NCBI RefSeq assembly: GCF_002209485.1
Contig: NZ_NJIX01000004.1
Coordinates: forward strand, 659,677 to 723,676
Length of the DNA: 64,000 nucleotides
Direction of reading: 5' to 3'
Origin: Achromobacter sp. HZ34
GTDB lineage: Bacteria; Pseudomonadota; Gammaproteobacteria; Burkholderiales; Burkholderiaceae_B
The notes under the pieces: generated by a model
The model's input: the letters and a program-made list of their open reading frames with translations, nothing else
Database searches by the model: none
Told to the model about the DNA's origin: nothing
Position numbers and translations under genes: made by a program
In this document: piece after piece, positions 28,531 to 38,752 of the stretch
Layout of the letters: each line of letters starts with the position of its first letter
Numbering within the stretch: the stretch's first letter is position 1

Positions 28531-29829
28531 TTACACCTTGTCCGGCGTGAAGTGCTTCTTCAGCCCTTGCCAGCACGTGTAGTAATCACCTTGGCGCTGC
28601 GGCGACGCCAGCGCCTGCGCCGTGGGGCGAATCACGCGCCGGGTTTCGAACATGAAGGCCATGGTGTCGCGGATGTAGTGCGCTTGCGAAGTGTCGGCCT
28701 GCGAGGCCTTTTCGAAAGTGCCGGCATCCGGGCCATGGCCGCTCATGCAGTTGTGCAGGCTGGCGCCTCCAGGCAGGAAGCCATCCGCCTTGGCATCGTA
28801 GACGCCGTGGATCAGGCCCATGAACTCGCTGGCGACATTGCGGTGGAACCAGGGCGGCCGGAAGGTGTTCTCCATGGCCAGCACCCGCGGCGGAAAGATG
28901 GCGAAGTCCACATTGGCCGTGCCCGGCGTGTCCGAAGGCGAGGTCAGCACCGTGAAGATGGAAGGGTCCGGATGATCGAAGCTGATCGAGCCGATCACAT
29001 TGAAGCGGCGCAGATCGTATTTGTACGGCGCATGCGTGCCGTGCCAGGCGACCACGTCCAGCGGCGAGTGGTCGATGCGGGCTTGCCAGAAGGCGCCGGC
29101 GAACTTGCCGACCAGCAGGAAATCGCCCGCGCGGTCTTCGTACCACGCCACCGGCGTCTCGAAATCGCGCGCATTGGCCAGGCAATTCGACCCGATGGGT
29201 CCCAGCTCCGGCAAGCGCAGGGGAGCGCCGAAATTCTCCAGCAGATAGCCGCGCGCCTGGCCGTCGGGCAGGTCCACCCGGAAACGTATGCCGCGCGGGA
29301 TGACGGCGATTTCCTGCGGTGCGACCAGCAGCCGGCCCAGTTCGGTCGACAGCAGCAGCCGGCCTTCCTGCGGCACCAGCAGCAATTCGCCGTCCGCATC
29401 ATAGAAGTAGCGGCCCGCCATCGACTGGTTGGCGGCGTACAGGTGGATGCCGACGCCGCTCTGCTCGTCGGGTCCACCATTGCCGCCCACGGTGACGATG
29501 CCGTCGATGAAGTCGGTGGGCGCCGCCGGCATGGGCAGCGGGCTCCAGCGCAATTGATTGGGCGTGGCTGGATAGGTGGCGGCGTCGCTGGTCCACTGCG
29601 GCGGCCGCGCCAGCGCTTCGAACGGTTCGTGGCGCGCGGCCGGCTGGATGCGGTAGAGCCAGCTGCGCCGGTTCTCCGCCCGTGGCGCGGTGAACGCCGT
29701 GCCGGAAATCTGCTCGGCATAAAGGCCGTAGGGACAGCGCGTCGGCGAGTTGCGGCCTTGCGGCAGGGCGCCGGGCAGGGCCTCGGTGGCGAAGCTGCTG
29801 CCGAAGCCGGTCTGATAGTGCAGGTCCAT
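28531..29829 (-). CDS. hmgA: Homogentisate 1,2-dioxygenase
   Basis: HmgA opens the ring of homogentisate using Fe(II) and oxygen, giving maleylacetoacetate. The 432-residue product is normal length, with metal-ligand region [20 protein letters not shown] and the C-terminal [12 protein letters not shown] block. The start at 29829 gives the conserved N-terminus [15 protein letters not shown]. It precedes fahA on the same strand; a maleylacetoacetate isomerase gene is not between them. Confidence 0.96.
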   Translation of the reverse strand: MDLHYQTGFGSSFATEALPGALPQGRNSPTRCPYGLYAEQISGTAFTAPRAENRRSWLYRIQPAARHEPFEALARPPQWTSDAATYPATPNQLRWSPLPMPAAPTDFIDGIVTVGGNGGPDEQSGVGIHLYAANQSMAGRYFYDADGELLLVPQEGRLLLSTELGRLLVAPQEIAVIPRGIRFRVDLPDGQARGYLLENFGAPLRLPELGPIGSNCLANARDFETPVAWYEDRAGDFLLVGKFAGAFWQARIDHSPLDVVAWHGTHAPYKYDLRRFNVIGSISFDHPDPSIFTVLTSPSDTPGTANVDFAIFPPRVLAMENTFRPPWFHRNVASEFMGLIHGVYDAKADGFLPGGASLHNCMSGHGPDAGTFEKASQADTSQAHYIRDTMAFMFETRRVIRPTAQALASPQRQGDYYTCWQGLKKHFTPDKV

Positions 29830-29982
29830 GATCAGTCTCGCGTGGGGTTGCTGGGGGCCGGCGCCTACCTGGCGCAGCGCCGGGCCGGACTTTGGACATC
29901 CGTTGTGCATGCTTTGCGCAGGCCTTCCCTCGCGGCTGATTGTGCTTGAGCTCACCGGCCGGCGCCAGAGGGCAGTGCTGTT

Positions 29983-30810
29983 TCAGGCACGCTGGCAGCG
30001 CACGCAGTAATAGGTGGCGCGCTGACCCTGCACGATGCGGCGGATGGGCGTGCCGCAGACTCGGCAAGGCTGGCCTTCGCGGTCGTAGACGGCGGCGTGG
30101 ATGGCGAAGTAGCTGCCCGGCTCCCCGCCCGCGCCGACATAGTCGCGCAAGGTGCTGCCGCCGGACGCCAGGGCATCGCCCAGGGTGGCCTGAACGGCGG
30201 TTGCCAGCTTTTCGCAGCGCGCCAGCGATAGCCGGCCCGCCGGGGTGCGGGGATGGATGCGGGCGCGGAACAGGCTTTCCGATGCGTAGATATTGCCCAC
30301 CCCGACCACCGCCTCGCCCGCCAGCAGAACCTGCTTGATGGGCGCCGAACGGCCGCGGAACTGGTCGCGCAACCAGGCGCCGTTGAAGCGGGGGTCGAAG
30401 GGCTCGATGCCCAGCTTGGCCAGCAGAGGGTGGAAATCGATGGGCCCGTCTTCCTGGGGATGCCACAGCACTGCCCCGAAGCGGCGCGGATCGTGCAGGC
30501 GCAATACGGCGTGGTCGAACACCCATTCGACGTGGTCGTGGCGACGCGGAGCTTCGTCTTCCGGCACGCGGCGCAGGGAACCGGACATGCCCAGATGCAC
30601 GATCTGGGTACCATGTTCGAAGCGCAGTAATAGATATTTACCTCGGCGTCCGCATTCGAGCACGGTGCGGCCGGACAATTCGGCGGGAAGGTCGGCGGGG
30701 ATGGGCCAGCGCAGGCGCGGCTCGCGGACGACCAGGCGTACCAGCGGCCGGCCGGTCATGACCGTGTCGATACCCCGTCGGGTGGTCTCGACTTCAGGCA
30801 GTTCGGGCAT
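29983..30810 (-). CDS. mutM: Formamidopyrimidine-DNA glycosylase
   Basis: MutM removes 8-oxoguanine and formamidopyrimidines and nicks the abasic site. After Met the protein begins PELPEVET, where Pro2 is the catalytic nucleophile and Glu3 assists, so the start at 30810 is preferred over one four codons upstream. The C-terminal zinc finger has CRVC and CVRC pairs. Length (275 residues) is normal. It is divergent from the TPR/lolB genes. Confidence 0.96.
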   Translation of the reverse strand: MPELPEVETTRRGIDTVMTGRPLVRLVVREPRLRWPIPADLPAELSGRTVLECGRRGKYLLLRFEHGTQIVHLGMSGSLRRVPEDEAPRRHDHVEWVFDHAVLRLHDPRRFGAVLWHPQEDGPIDFHPLLAKLGIEPFDPRFNGAWLRDQFRGRSAPIKQVLLAGEAVVGVGNIYASESLFRARIHPRTPAGRLSLARCEKLATAVQATLGDALASGGSTLRDYVGAGGEPGSYFAIHAAVYDREGQPCRVCGTPIRRIVQGQRATYYCVRCQRA

Positions 30811-30918
30811 AGGGATTATCACACTGGAGGATGGCGGGCCTTTCGCTGTGAATGGTCCCCACCCAGTGTAAGATCAACAGTTGCGTGTAGAGATTGTGCC
30901 ATCAACCGGACGGGACGC

Positions 30919-32721
30919 GTGAAGTCGTCGCTTATGCATATGAAATTCGGGTTAGCCGCGCTGACGTTGGCGTTGGCGGGATTGCAGGCCGTGCCTGCCC
31001 AGGCCGCTGATCGGCCTAAAGCGCCGCCGCGTGTGTCCCAGCCGGAGACCGATGTCATCCGTTTGCGTGAAGGCCAGCTGCCTTACGTCAAACTGACCTC
31101 GGACATCTTCTATCGAGTGGTGGCCGCGGAAATCGCGGCGCAGCGCGGCATGTACGGTACTGCCGCGTCGACCATGCTGGGTCTGGCGCGCGATACCAGT
31201 GACCCGCGCGTGGCGCGCCGTGCGCTGGAGTTCTATCTGGCTGGCGGCAACCTGAAGGGTGCGCTGGACGCCGCGCGCGTCTGGGCCCGGCTGGCGCCGT
31301 CCGATGCCGAAGCTAACTCGACCGAGCTGGCGCTGGCCGCGGCCAATGGCCAGACCAAGGGCCTGGGACCGGCCCTGCGCGTGCGCATCGACGAAGCCAA
31401 GGACAAGCAGGCCGCCATTGCGCAGACCATGGCGGTGCTGGGCCGGGTGAGCGACCGCAAGCTGGCCTTGCAGATCCTCGATGAAGCCCTGAGCCCGAAC
31501 ACCCGCAAGCTGCCCATCGCGCATCTGGCCTTGGCCGATGTGGCGCAGGCGGCGGGCGACAACGCTCGCGCGCTGGAAGAAGCCCGTGCCGCGCAGGCCC
31601 TCGATCCCAAGTCCGAAGCCGCCGCGCAACGCGTGATGGAGTACGGCATGAAGGTCGATCCGCAGCGCGCCGCGGCCGATGCACGTGCCTTCCTGTCGCG
31701 CCATCCCGACGCGCGCAAGCTGCAGCTGATGCTGGCCGCGCAACTGGCCGAGCACAACGACTACGACGGCGCGCTCAACGAGCTGAAGTCCATGTCGCGG
31801 CGCTCGCCCGAGGATTTCGACCTGCTGTTCATGCAGGGCCAACTGTCCTACAAGGCGGGCCGCCTGGATCAGGCGCGCGGGTACCTGCGCCAGTATCTGG
31901 ACGTGCAGAGCCAGCGCCAGCGCGCCATCGTGCCGGGCGCCACCGATGCCACCGCGGCAGCGGCCGATGCCCGCGTGCTGCTGGCGCGCATCGACGAAGA
32001 CCAGGGCCGTTACGACGAAGCGATTGCCGAGCTGGGCCGCATCGACGATCCCACCATGCGCTTCCAGTCGCGCATGCGCCAGGCGACCTTGCGCGCCAAG
32101 CAGGGCAAGATCGACGACGCCGTGGCCATGGTCGACCGCGCGCAGCCGCAGGATGAAGAGGAACGGGTGCTGGGCGTGTTGACCAAGGCGCAGATCCTGC
32201 GCGACGCCAACCGCACCGACGAGGCCATTGCCCTGCTGTCCGGCGCCGACAAGGCCATGCCGGATACGGTGGAAATCAAGTACGAGCTGGCCATGCTGTA
32301 CGAGCGCAAGGACCGCATCGCGGATCTGGAGCGCCTGTTGCGCCAGGTGATCGCGCTCGATCCGGACCACGCGCATGCCTATAACGCCTTGGGCTACACC
32401 CTGGCCGACCGCAATGTACGCCTGCCCGAAGCGCTGGACCTGATCACCCAGGCGCTGGACCTGTCGCCGGACGATCCCTACATCATGGACAGCATGGGTT
32501 GGGTCAAGTACCGCATGGGCGACAACGCCGCCGCGCTGACCTACCTGCAGCGCGCGTATGCGCAGCGGCCGGAAGCGGAAATCGCCACCCACCTGGGTGA
32601 AGTGCTGTGGGCCAGCGGCCGGCGTGACGAGGCCACGGCCATGTTCCGCAATGCCACCAGCAAGGAACCCAACAACAAGGTCCTGCGCGAGGCCATCACG
32701 CGCCTTGGGGTCAAGCTGTGA
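30919..32721 (+). CDS. Exported tetratricopeptide-repeat protein
   Basis: The 600-residue precursor has a signal peptide (LAALTLALAGLQAVPAQA) and then helical repeats throughout. TPR signatures are clearest in the last third, such as AHAYNALGYTLADRNVRLPEALDLITQAL and PYIMDSMGWVKYRMGDNAAALTYLQRA. It probably acts as a periplasmic or outer-membrane scaffold. It overlaps lolB by three bases (GTGA), suggesting a role at the outer membrane, but no precise function follows. The start could be GTG 30919 or ATG 30934 or 30940. Confidence 0.85.
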   Translation: MKSSLMHMKFGLAALTLALAGLQAVPAQAADRPKAPPRVSQPETDVIRLREGQLPYVKLTSDIFYRVVAAEIAAQRGMYGTAASTMLGLARDTSDPRVARRALEFYLAGGNLKGALDAARVWARLAPSDAEANSTELALAAANGQTKGLGPALRVRIDEAKDKQAAIAQTMAVLGRVSDRKLALQILDEALSPNTRKLPIAHLALADVAQAAGDNARALEEARAAQALDPKSEAAAQRVMEYGMKVDPQRAAADARAFLSRHPDARKLQLMLAAQLAEHNDYDGALNELKSMSRRSPEDFDLLFMQGQLSYKAGRLDQARGYLRQYLDVQSQRQRAIVPGATDATAAAADARVLLARIDEDQGRYDEAIAELGRIDDPTMRFQSRMRQATLRAKQGKIDDAVAMVDRAQPQDEEERVLGVLTKAQILRDANRTDEAIALLSGADKAMPDTVEIKYELAMLYERKDRIADLERLLRQVIALDPDHAHAYNALGYTLADRNVRLPEALDLITQALDLSPDDPYIMDSMGWVKYRMGDNAAALTYLQRAYAQRPEAEIATHLGEVLWASGRRDEATAMFRNATSKEPNNKVLREAITRLGVKL

Positions 32722-33305
32722 TCGCTGCGGTCTGGTCGCGTTGGCGTATCGCTGCCGTGGCGCTGCTGTGCGGTGCGCTGGCGGGCTGTGTGACGCCCGA
32801 TCGCATCGCCGGCACCGGCGCGCAGAACGAGTTTTCGCGGGTGGGCCGTTTCGCGCTTACCGTCAACCAGGATGACGGCCGCCAGAATGCGGTGCAGGGC
32901 GGTTTTTCCTGGCTGGATGACGGCCGCCGCTATGTGTTGGACCTGACCACGCCCCTGGGCTCGACCCAGGCGCGCGTCGAGGGCCGGCCGGGCCAGGCCA
33001 CGCTGGACAAGGCGGACGGCACCCATTTGCAGGCCAGTGATCCCGATGCCCTGGCGCAGGACGCGCTGGGTAGCCGCGTGCCGGTGTCCGGCCTGCGCGA
33101 CTGGCTGCGCGGGCGCCTGGCGCCGCAACCGGCGGCGCAGGATGTACAGCGCGACGAGCAGCAGCGGATCGCGGCGTTCACCCAAGGCGGTTGGCAGGCA
33201 CGACTGTCGCGCTATGACGAGCTGGGCCCGCAATTGCTGGTCTTGCAGCGGCGCGAGGCGGATCGCGACATCGTGCTGCGCCTGGTCGTCACGCCGGACT
33301 CCTGA
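32718..33305 (+). CDS. lolB: Outer-membrane lipoprotein insertion protein LolB
   Basis: LolB is the outer-membrane lipoprotein that receives lipoproteins from LolA. The 195-residue precursor has a lipobox LAGC with acylated Cys24, then the family [11 protein letters not shown] strand and a beta-rich body. The GTG start overlaps the upstream TPR gene stop. It lies directly before ispE, the order common in beta- and gammaproteobacteria. Confidence 0.92.
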   Translation: MIAAVWSRWRIAAVALLCGALAGCVTPDRIAGTGAQNEFSRVGRFALTVNQDDGRQNAVQGGFSWLDDGRRYVLDLTTPLGSTQARVEGRPGQATLDKADGTHLQASDPDALAQDALGSRVPVSGLRDWLRGRLAPQPAAQDVQRDEQQRIAAFTQGGWQARLSRYDELGPQLLVLQRREADRDIVLRLVVTPDS

Positions 33306-33363
33306 TGCACCTCGGCGCCGTTGCCATCACCGCAGTCGCGATCACTTTTTGCCGGGGGCGTCC

Positions 33364-34335
33364 TTGAATCTGTATGACGTTCCCGCGCCCGCCAAGCTCA
33401 ATCTCTTCCTGCATGTGGTGGGCCGTCGCGCTGACGGCTATCACCTGCTGCAGACGGTGTTCCGCTTCATCGATCTGGCCGACACCTTGCATTTTTCCGC
33501 GCGTGCCGACGGCCGCATCGAACGAGACCAGCCGCTGGCCGGCGTCGATCCCGAGCAGGATCTGACCGTGCGGGCCGCGCGTGCCTTGCAGGCGGCGACC
33601 GGCACTCGCCTGGGCGCCACCATCGCGCTGGAGAAACGCATACCCATGGGCGGCGGCCTGGGTGGTGGATCGAGCGATGCGGCGTCCACCCTGATTGCCT
33701 TGAATCGCCTGTGGGACACCGGCCTGACGCGTGCGCAGTTGATGCACCTGGCCTTGCCACTGGGCGCGGATGTGCCGGTTTTCGTCTTTGGCCAGTCGGC
33801 ATTCGCCGAGGGCGTGGGCGAAGACCTGGCGGCGCTTATGCTGCCCACCCGCGCGTACCTGATCGCGCAACCGGACGCCAGCGTACCCACACCTGTTGTT
33901 TTTTCCGATCCGGATTTGACACGGGACACAAATCTGGTCACAATAGCGGACTTTCTTGCTTCGCCTTATTTTCAACGGGGGCAACCCTCCCGAGGATACT
34001 TCGGCCGCAATGATCTGGAACCGGTGGTCTACCGGCGCTTTCCTGAAGTTTCAAGGGCTGCGCAGTGGTTGTCGGGAACATTTCATGCGACGAATGCCCA
34101 GGAAATGAATCGTGGTTTAGATGTGCGTATGTCCGGATCCGGTGCATGTTTATTTGCCGAATTCGACACCATCGAAACAGCGGTTTTGGCGCAGCGCGAA
34201 ATTGCCGCTACAATGCGCGTCGCTGGTTCAACCAGTACGTCGCAAGCGACGCAAGAATCGCCTCCGCGGTTCCGGTTATTGCAGGCTTGTCCTGGTTTGG
34301 CCGAACATCCGCTCAGGCACTGGATTGCTAGCTAG
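33364..34335 (+). CDS. ispE: 4-diphosphocytidyl-2-C-methyl-D-erythritol kinase
   Basis: IspE phosphorylates CDP-methylerythritol in the MEP route to isoprenoids. The 323-residue GHMP kinase has [21 protein letters not shown] at the N-terminus and the ATP loop [14 protein letters not shown]. The best start is TTG at 33364, since the conserved N-terminus begins there and no in-frame ATG is suitably placed. Its TAG stop is directly followed by the first base of tRNA-Gln. Confidence 0.93.
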   Translation: MNLYDVPAPAKLNLFLHVVGRRADGYHLLQTVFRFIDLADTLHFSARADGRIERDQPLAGVDPEQDLTVRAARALQAATGTRLGATIALEKRIPMGGGLGGGSSDAASTLIALNRLWDTGLTRAQLMHLALPLGADVPVFVFGQSAFAEGVGEDLAALMLPTRAYLIAQPDASVPTPVVFSDPDLTRDTNLVTIADFLASPYFQRGQPSRGYFGRNDLEPVVYRRFPEVSRAAQWLSGTFHATNAQEMNRGLDVRMSGSGACLFAEFDTIETAVLAQREIAATMRVAGSTSTSQATQESPPRFRLLQACPGLAEHPLRHWIAS

Positions 34336-34409
34336 TGGGGAGTCGCCAAGTTGGTTAAGGCACCGGATTTTGATTCCGGCATGCGAAGGTTCGAATCCTT
34401 CCTCCCCAG
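34336..34409 (+). tRNA. tRNA-Gln (anticodon TTG)
   Basis: A complete cloverleaf is visible: acceptor TGGGGAG/CTCCCCA, D-arm GCC...GGC, anticodon stem CCGGA/TCCGG with loop TTTTGAT (anticodon TTG) and T-arm with GGTTCGAATCC. The discriminator is G, followed by CCC, so CCA is not encoded. The mature 5' end begins on the base after the ispE stop codon. Confidence 0.97.
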
Positions 34410-34426
34410 CCCTAACGAATATATAT

Positions 34427-34482
34427 AAAAAAGCTGTTGAACTCGCCCGTATAGCCAGAGGCCAAGGTTCAACAGCTTTTTT
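34427..34482 (+). terminator. Intrinsic terminator after tRNA-Gln
   Basis: A6-GCTGTTGAAC pairs with GTTCAACAGC-T6 across a 24-base loop, giving a stem with A and T tails. It should end the ispE-tRNA transcript before prs. Confidence 0.85.
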
Positions 34483-34524
34483 GTTTTGCGACCAAACGAT
34501 CTTCACGATCCTTGCACTAGCATC

Positions 34525-35475
34525 ATGTCAAAAGACAGCTTCATGATTTTTACGGGGACGGCTAACACCCGTCTCGCCGTCGACGTAGCCAACCACCTGG
34601 ACATGTCGCTGGGCAAAATGACTGTCGGGCGTTTCTCCGACGGTGAAGTCATGGTCGAAATCAACGAGAACGTGCGCGGTAAAGACGTTTTCGTGTTGCA
34701 GCCCACCTGTGCGCCGACCAACGACAACCTGATGGAAATCATGGTGATGGTCGATGCCCTGCGCCGCGCGTCGGCCGGCCGCATCACCGCCGCCATTCCG
34801 TATTTCGGTTATGCCCGCCAGGATCGCCGTTCGCGTTCGGCGCGGGTGGCCATCTCGGCCAAGGTCGTCGCCAATATGCTGCAGGTCGCCGGTGTCGACC
34901 GTGTGATGACGATGGACCTGCATGCGGACCAGATCCAGGGTTTCTTCGACATCCCGGTGGACAACATCTACGCCGGTCCGATCCTGCTGGGCGATCTGTG
35001 GCGCCGTAACTTCTCCAACCTGGTCGTGGTTTCGCCCGACATCGGTGGCGTGGTGCGGGCCCGTGCGCTGGCCAAGCAGCTGGAAGCCGATCTGGCCATC
35101 ATCGACAAACGGCGTCCGCGCGCCAATGTGTCGGAAGTCATGAACATCATTGGCGAAGTCGACGGCCGTACCTGCATCATCATGGATGACATGGTCGATA
35201 CCGCCGGCACGCTGTGCAAGGCCGCGCAGGCGCTGAAAGAGCGCGGCGCCGGTGCCGTGTATGCGTATTGCACGCACGCGGTGCTGTCGGGTGGCGCGGT
35301 CGAGCGCATCGAAGCATCGGAACTGGACGAGCTGGTCGTCACCGACACCATCCCGCTGTCGGAAACGGCACGCGCAGGCAAGAAGATTCGCCAGCTGTCG
35401 TGCGCCGGCCTGCTGGGCGAAACCATCCTGCGTATTTCCAACGCGGAATCGGTCAGCTCGCTGTTCGCGGACTGA
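34525..35475 (+). CDS. prs: Ribose-phosphate pyrophosphokinase
   Basis: Prs makes PRPP from ribose 5-phosphate and ATP for nucleotide, histidine and tryptophan synthesis. The 316-residue product has the ATP segment [12 protein letters not shown], the metal site [11 protein letters not shown] and the PRPP loop [10 protein letters not shown]. The ATG at 34525 is in the expected place; the frame is open further upstream over the terminator. It precedes rplY and pth. Confidence 0.97.
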   Translation: MSKDSFMIFTGTANTRLAVDVANHLDMSLGKMTVGRFSDGEVMVEINENVRGKDVFVLQPTCAPTNDNLMEIMVMVDALRRASAGRITAAIPYFGYARQDRRSRSARVAISAKVVANMLQVAGVDRVMTMDLHADQIQGFFDIPVDNIYAGPILLGDLWRRNFSNLVVVSPDIGGVVRARALAKQLEADLAIIDKRRPRANVSEVMNIIGEVDGRTCIIMDDMVDTAGTLCKAAQALKERGAGAVYAYCTHAVLSGGAVERIEASELDELVVTDTIPLSETARAGKKIRQLSCAGLLGETILRISNAESVSSLFAD

Positions 35476-35553
35476 TCCGATATTCCTGCCACGGGCCGCG
35501 GCCCGGGCAGCACGTTTTTGCCACCTCGCGCTGGTCGCGGCACGGGGTGACTC

Positions 35554-35580
35554 ACACGGACCGTCGTATACGGTCCGTGT
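35554..35580 (+). promoter_or_regulatory. Stem-loop in the rplY upstream region
   Basis: A perfect 10-bp stem (ACACGGACCG with CGGTCCGTGT) encloses loop TCGTATA about 50 bases before the rplY start. No T run follows, so it is more likely a leader structure or an mRNA-stabilising element than a terminator. Confidence 0.5.
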
Positions 35581-35631
35581 TCACAACCGGACGTTTCGAC
35601 GTCCATTTACTTAGACAGTCTGGAGTTTTCC

Positions 35632-36258
35632 ATGAAATTCACTGCAACCACGCGTAGCGTCCAGGGATCGAGTGCGAGCCGCCGCCTGCGCCGCGCGGGC
35701 CGCGTTCCCGCCATCGTTTACGGCGTCGGCACCCAGCCCCTGAACATCGAAGTCGACCACAACGACATTTACCACGCCCTGCGCAAGGAAGAGTTCCACT
35801 CCTCCATCCTGGACATGGAAATCGAAGGCGGCAAGGGTGAGCAGGTTCTGCTGCGCGCCGTGCAATGGCACGCGTACAAGCAACAAGTGCTGCACATCGA
35901 CTTCCAACGCGTCGATGCCAGCAAGGCGCTGCACACCAAGGTGCCGCTGCACTTCATCAACGCTGAAGTGTCGCCCGCCGTCAAGCTGAGCGCCGCCATC
36001 ATCACCCACGTGCTGACCGAAATCGAAGTCAGCTGCCTGCCGGCCGACCTGCCGAAGTTCATCGAAGCCGACCTGAGCAAGCTGGAAGCCGGCGCTTCGC
36101 TGCACCTGGCCGACGTCACCCTGCCCAAGGGCGTGACCTACGTGACGCACGGCGGCGATGCCAACCCGGTGCTGGCCTCGGCCCTGACCAAGGGTGGCCC
36201 GGCTGATGACGCCGACGCCGGCGAAGAAGCTGGTGACGCTGCCGCCCCCGCTGCCTGA
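35632..36258 (+). CDS. rplY: 50S ribosomal protein L25/general stress protein Ctc
   Basis: L25 binds 5S rRNA in the large subunit. This is the long Ctc form (208 residues): an N-terminal 5S-binding domain (about 1-95, [12 protein letters not shown]), a TL5 C-terminal domain and an acidic Ala-rich tail ([13 protein letters not shown]). The ATG is preceded by GGAG. The prs-rplY-pth order is common in proteobacteria. Confidence 0.96.
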   Translation: MKFTATTRSVQGSSASRRLRRAGRVPAIVYGVGTQPLNIEVDHNDIYHALRKEEFHSSILDMEIEGGKGEQVLLRAVQWHAYKQQVLHIDFQRVDASKALHTKVPLHFINAEVSPAVKLSAAIITHVLTEIEVSCLPADLPKFIEADLSKLEAGASLHLADVTLPKGVTYVTHGGDANPVLASALTKGGPADDADAGEEAGDAAAPAA

Positions 36259-36320
36259 GTTCAGTCGGCTAGCGGCGTGGCCTGATATGGCCGCGCTGCG
36301 ACGCCGATGGCAAGGTAGCG

Positions 36321-36356
36321 CTGCAAGGCGCAACGCAAGGCGCACCGCAAGGTGCA
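36321..36356 (+). repeat. Three 12-bp tandem repeats between rplY and pth
   Basis: The unit CTGCAAGGCGCA, ACGCAAGGCGCA, CCGCAAGGTGCA repeats three times with two variable starting bases. It lies in the rplY 3' region, upstream of the terminator. Confidence 0.8.
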
Positions 36357-36380
36357 GTAAAAGCAGTACGCAATACCCGA

Positions 36381-36412
36381 CCCCGCGCGTGGATTTCCAC
36401 CGCGGGGTTTTT
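36381..36412 (+). terminator. Intrinsic terminator after rplY
   Basis: A stem CCCCGCG/CGCGGGG, extended inside by GTGG/CCAC around ATTT, is followed by TTTTTC. Confidence 0.85.
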
Positions 36413-36479
36413 CATGTTCTGATAACGGCCAACCAATGCCGTTGCGACGACTCCGCGCGCGACGTCAAGACCGCTACCT

Positions 36480-37076
36480 ATGTCTACACCCATACGTTTG
36501 ATCGTCGGCCTGGGCAATCCCGGACCGGAATACGAAACCACCCGCCATAACGCCGGATTCTGGCTGGCCGACCACGTCGCCGACGACTTGCGCGCCAGTT
36601 TCACGATGGAGAAGGGCTTCTCCGGTTTCGTCGCCAAGGGGCGTCACGGCGGCGAGAACGTCGTGCTGCTCAAGCCCATGACTTATATGAACAAGTCCGG
36701 GCAGTCCGTCGGCGCGGTGGCGCGTTTCTTCAAGTTCACGCCGGAGCAGGTGCTGGTGCTGCACGATGAGCTGGACCTGATGCCGGGTGAGGTCAAGCTC
36801 AAGCAGGGGGGCGGGCATGCTGGCCATAACGGCTTGCGCGATATCCAGTCGGCACTGGGCAGCCCGGCTTTCTGGCGCTTGCGCCTGGGTATCGGGCATC
36901 CGCGCACCCTCGGCCTGGCCCAACAGGTGGCGGATTTCGTGCTGCATACACCGCGCCGCGAGGAAATGACCGGTATCGAAACCGTCATCGACCGCTGCCG
37001 CGCGGTCATGCCTTTGTTGCTGGACGGTGAATTCACCAAGGCCACCCAGCAGCTGCACCGGGAGAACAAGGCTTGA
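36480..37076 (+). CDS. pth: Peptidyl-tRNA hydrolase
   Basis: Pth releases peptides from prematurely dropped peptidyl-tRNA. The 198-residue product has the [20 protein letters not shown] motif with catalytic His, and [14 protein letters not shown] plus [13 protein letters not shown]. Its stop overlaps the start of the next membrane-protein gene. Confidence 0.97.
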   Translation: MSTPIRLIVGLGNPGPEYETTRHNAGFWLADHVADDLRASFTMEKGFSGFVAKGRHGGENVVLLKPMTYMNKSGQSVGAVARFFKFTPEQVLVLHDELDLMPGEVKLKQGGGHAGHNGLRDIQSALGSPAFWRLRLGIGHPRTLGLAQQVADFVLHTPRREEMTGIETVIDRCRAVMPLLLDGEFTKATQQLHRENKA

Positions 37077-37921
37077 GCGCCAAACGGCCGCCCCTCATTC
37101 AATTCACGTTGACCGGGCGCTACGGCGGTTTGTCCGGCGGCGAGCCGCGGCCGCGGGCCGGGGGGAGCAAGGACGGGATGCCCGGGCTGCTCGACGACCT
37201 GAAGGATTTCCTGCGCTTCGTGCGCCGGCCTACGCTGCGCCGGCTGCCGTCGCGGGTGGTACCCAGCGGCACGGGCGAGGACTGGGTGCCGCGCACCACG
37301 CTGCGCCGCCTGCTGGTGTGGGTGGCGATGCTATGGCTGTTCAATCTCGTGGTGCTGGGGCCGTTGGCGCTTAAGGTCGCCACCATGGGGGGCGCGCATC
37401 ACCGGCTGGAGTCGGGCAACATTCCCTGGGTGATTGCCATCTTCTGGGCGCCCTTGGTCGAGGAAATGCTGTTCCGCTATTTCCTGCGGCGGCCTGCGCA
37501 GGCCTGGTGGGTGATTCCGCTCATGCTGGCGCCCTTGCTGAAGGGGCCGGTCGCGTGGACCGTGCCGCTGGTGGTGCTGGCGGTAGGCGCCAGTGTGTGG
37601 ATACAGCAGCGCGCACGGACGGCCGGATCACGCTGGTCGTGGGGTTGGCGGCGCCGCTATGTGCGCTTTTTTCCATTGGTGTTCCATGTGGCGTCGCTGA
37701 CCTTCGCCGCACTGCACCTGGGTAATTTCACGCTCAATCACACGCTGGTCTGGCTGATGCCGGTGCTGGTGCTGCCGCAGTGGCTGACCGGCCTGGTGCT
37801 GGGCTGGATGCGCGTGCGGCGCGGCATCGGTGCGTCGGTGCTGATGCACCTGATGTTCAATGCCGGGCCGGTGCTGCTGGTGCTGAGCCTGGTCAAGTGG
37901 GCGCCCGCGCTGGCGAGTTGA
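37073..37921 (+). CDS. CPBP-family intramembrane metalloprotease
   Basis: The 282-residue membrane protein has a hydrophilic first 75 residues and then several helices. The CPBP/Abi active-site motifs are visible: [12 protein letters not shown] (the EExxxR motif), AALHLGNF (first His) and [10 protein letters not shown] (HxxxN). Such proteases resemble CAAX prenyl endopeptidases, but their bacterial substrates are mostly unknown. The start is probably TTG 37073, overlapping the pth stop, with ATG 37178 as alternative. Confidence 0.85.
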   Translation: MSAKRPPLIQFTLTGRYGGLSGGEPRPRAGGSKDGMPGLLDDLKDFLRFVRRPTLRRLPSRVVPSGTGEDWVPRTTLRRLLVWVAMLWLFNLVVLGPLALKVATMGGAHHRLESGNIPWVIAIFWAPLVEEMLFRYFLRRPAQAWWVIPLMLAPLLKGPVAWTVPLVVLAVGASVWIQQRARTAGSRWSWGWRRRYVRFFPLVFHVASLTFAALHLGNFTLNHTLVWLMPVLVLPQWLTGLVLGWMRVRRGIGASVLMHLMFNAGPVLLVLSLVKWAPALAS

Positions 37922-38053
37922 GCGGACGGGCGGTGGCGCAAGCTGGCGCTGACGGCTGGGCGATGCCAGCTGGCGCCGGTCGAGGCTCGTGGGTCGAGGC
38001 CTGCGAAGCAATGTCTGTGAATTCGAGGCCTGTGAATTCGGGGCCTTCGAGTC

Positions 38054-38081
38054 AGGGTCTGTGAATCAGGGCCTGTGAATC
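38054..38081. repeat. 14-bp tandem repeats at the end of an exported-protein gene
   Basis: AGGGTCTGTGAATC is followed by AGGGCCTGTGAATC, and the second copy runs into the minus-strand stop codon of the next gene. More diverged relatives (GAGGCCTGTGAATTCG, GAGGCCTGCGAAGC) fill 37984-38053, so the whole spacer after the CPBP gene looks built from one unit. Confidence 0.75.
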
Positions 38082-38550
38082 AGGGCTTGCGGCTGGCGCA
38101 GAAGTCGCTGAGGGCGCCATAGACCAGGAAATTCATGGGCTTGTCCTGCTCGGCCGGATTGGCGGCAACGTAGAGGTCGACAGCCTGCATCATCTGGCCG
38201 GGCTTGAGTGCGCCCAGGCATTGCACCACGCGGTCCGTACTGCGCTCCGGCGCGCCGAAGGCGGGGGCGTGGAACCAGCCTTCCACCACGCCGGTGACGT
38301 AAGCGCCCCGCTGGCCGTCGGGCAGGGTGCGATATTCGGTTGGCGTCATCCAGCCGCCGTTGATGGTCACGTCCTTGCCGGTTGCGGCGGTGCTCAAGCC
38401 GGGCAGGGCTACCAAAGCGACCAAGGCAGCCATGGCCATACCCGCTGCAGCGCGCCGCGTGGCGCGTATCCGCAGGCAAGCGCCGCCTGGTAGCGTAGCG
38501 CCCGCCCGGGGCGCGAGCCGCGCGATGGGGAAGGGGTGTGTTTGCGACAT
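38080..38550 (-). CDS. Small exported protein of unknown function
   Basis: The 156-residue precursor has a long basic n-region, a hydrophobic signal core (MAMAALVALVALPGLSTA) and a mature part of about 95 residues with two cysteines (VVQCLG and SDFCAS). The spacing resembles small periplasmic proteins of the Rap1a/Tai type, but I cannot confirm this. AAGGA seven bases upstream supports the start at 38550. It is divergent from amtB and contains or touches the tandem repeats at its 3' end. Confidence 0.65.
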   Translation of the reverse strand: MSQTHPFPIARLAPRAGATLPGGACLRIRATRRAAAGMAMAALVALVALPGLSTAATGKDVTINGGWMTPTEYRTLPDGQRGAYVTGVVEGWFHAPAFGAPERSTDRVVQCLGALKPGQMMQAVDLYVAANPAEQDKPMNFLVYGALSDFCASRKP

Positions 38551-38752
38551 TCAAGTCCTTGGAACTTGCGTGGGCGGATGACGACATACAGCCAGCGACA
38601 GCGCGTATCTTGTCACGTCCGCGGTCGAATGGCAGGCACAACGCGGCGGCCACGCAACAGTCGGCGGCAGGCGCGCGGACGACTCATGACATGTTCAGGC
38701 GCCTTCGTGTATCGTCCGGAGCGCTTTTTCTGGAGACAAAAAGGCCTCGAAC

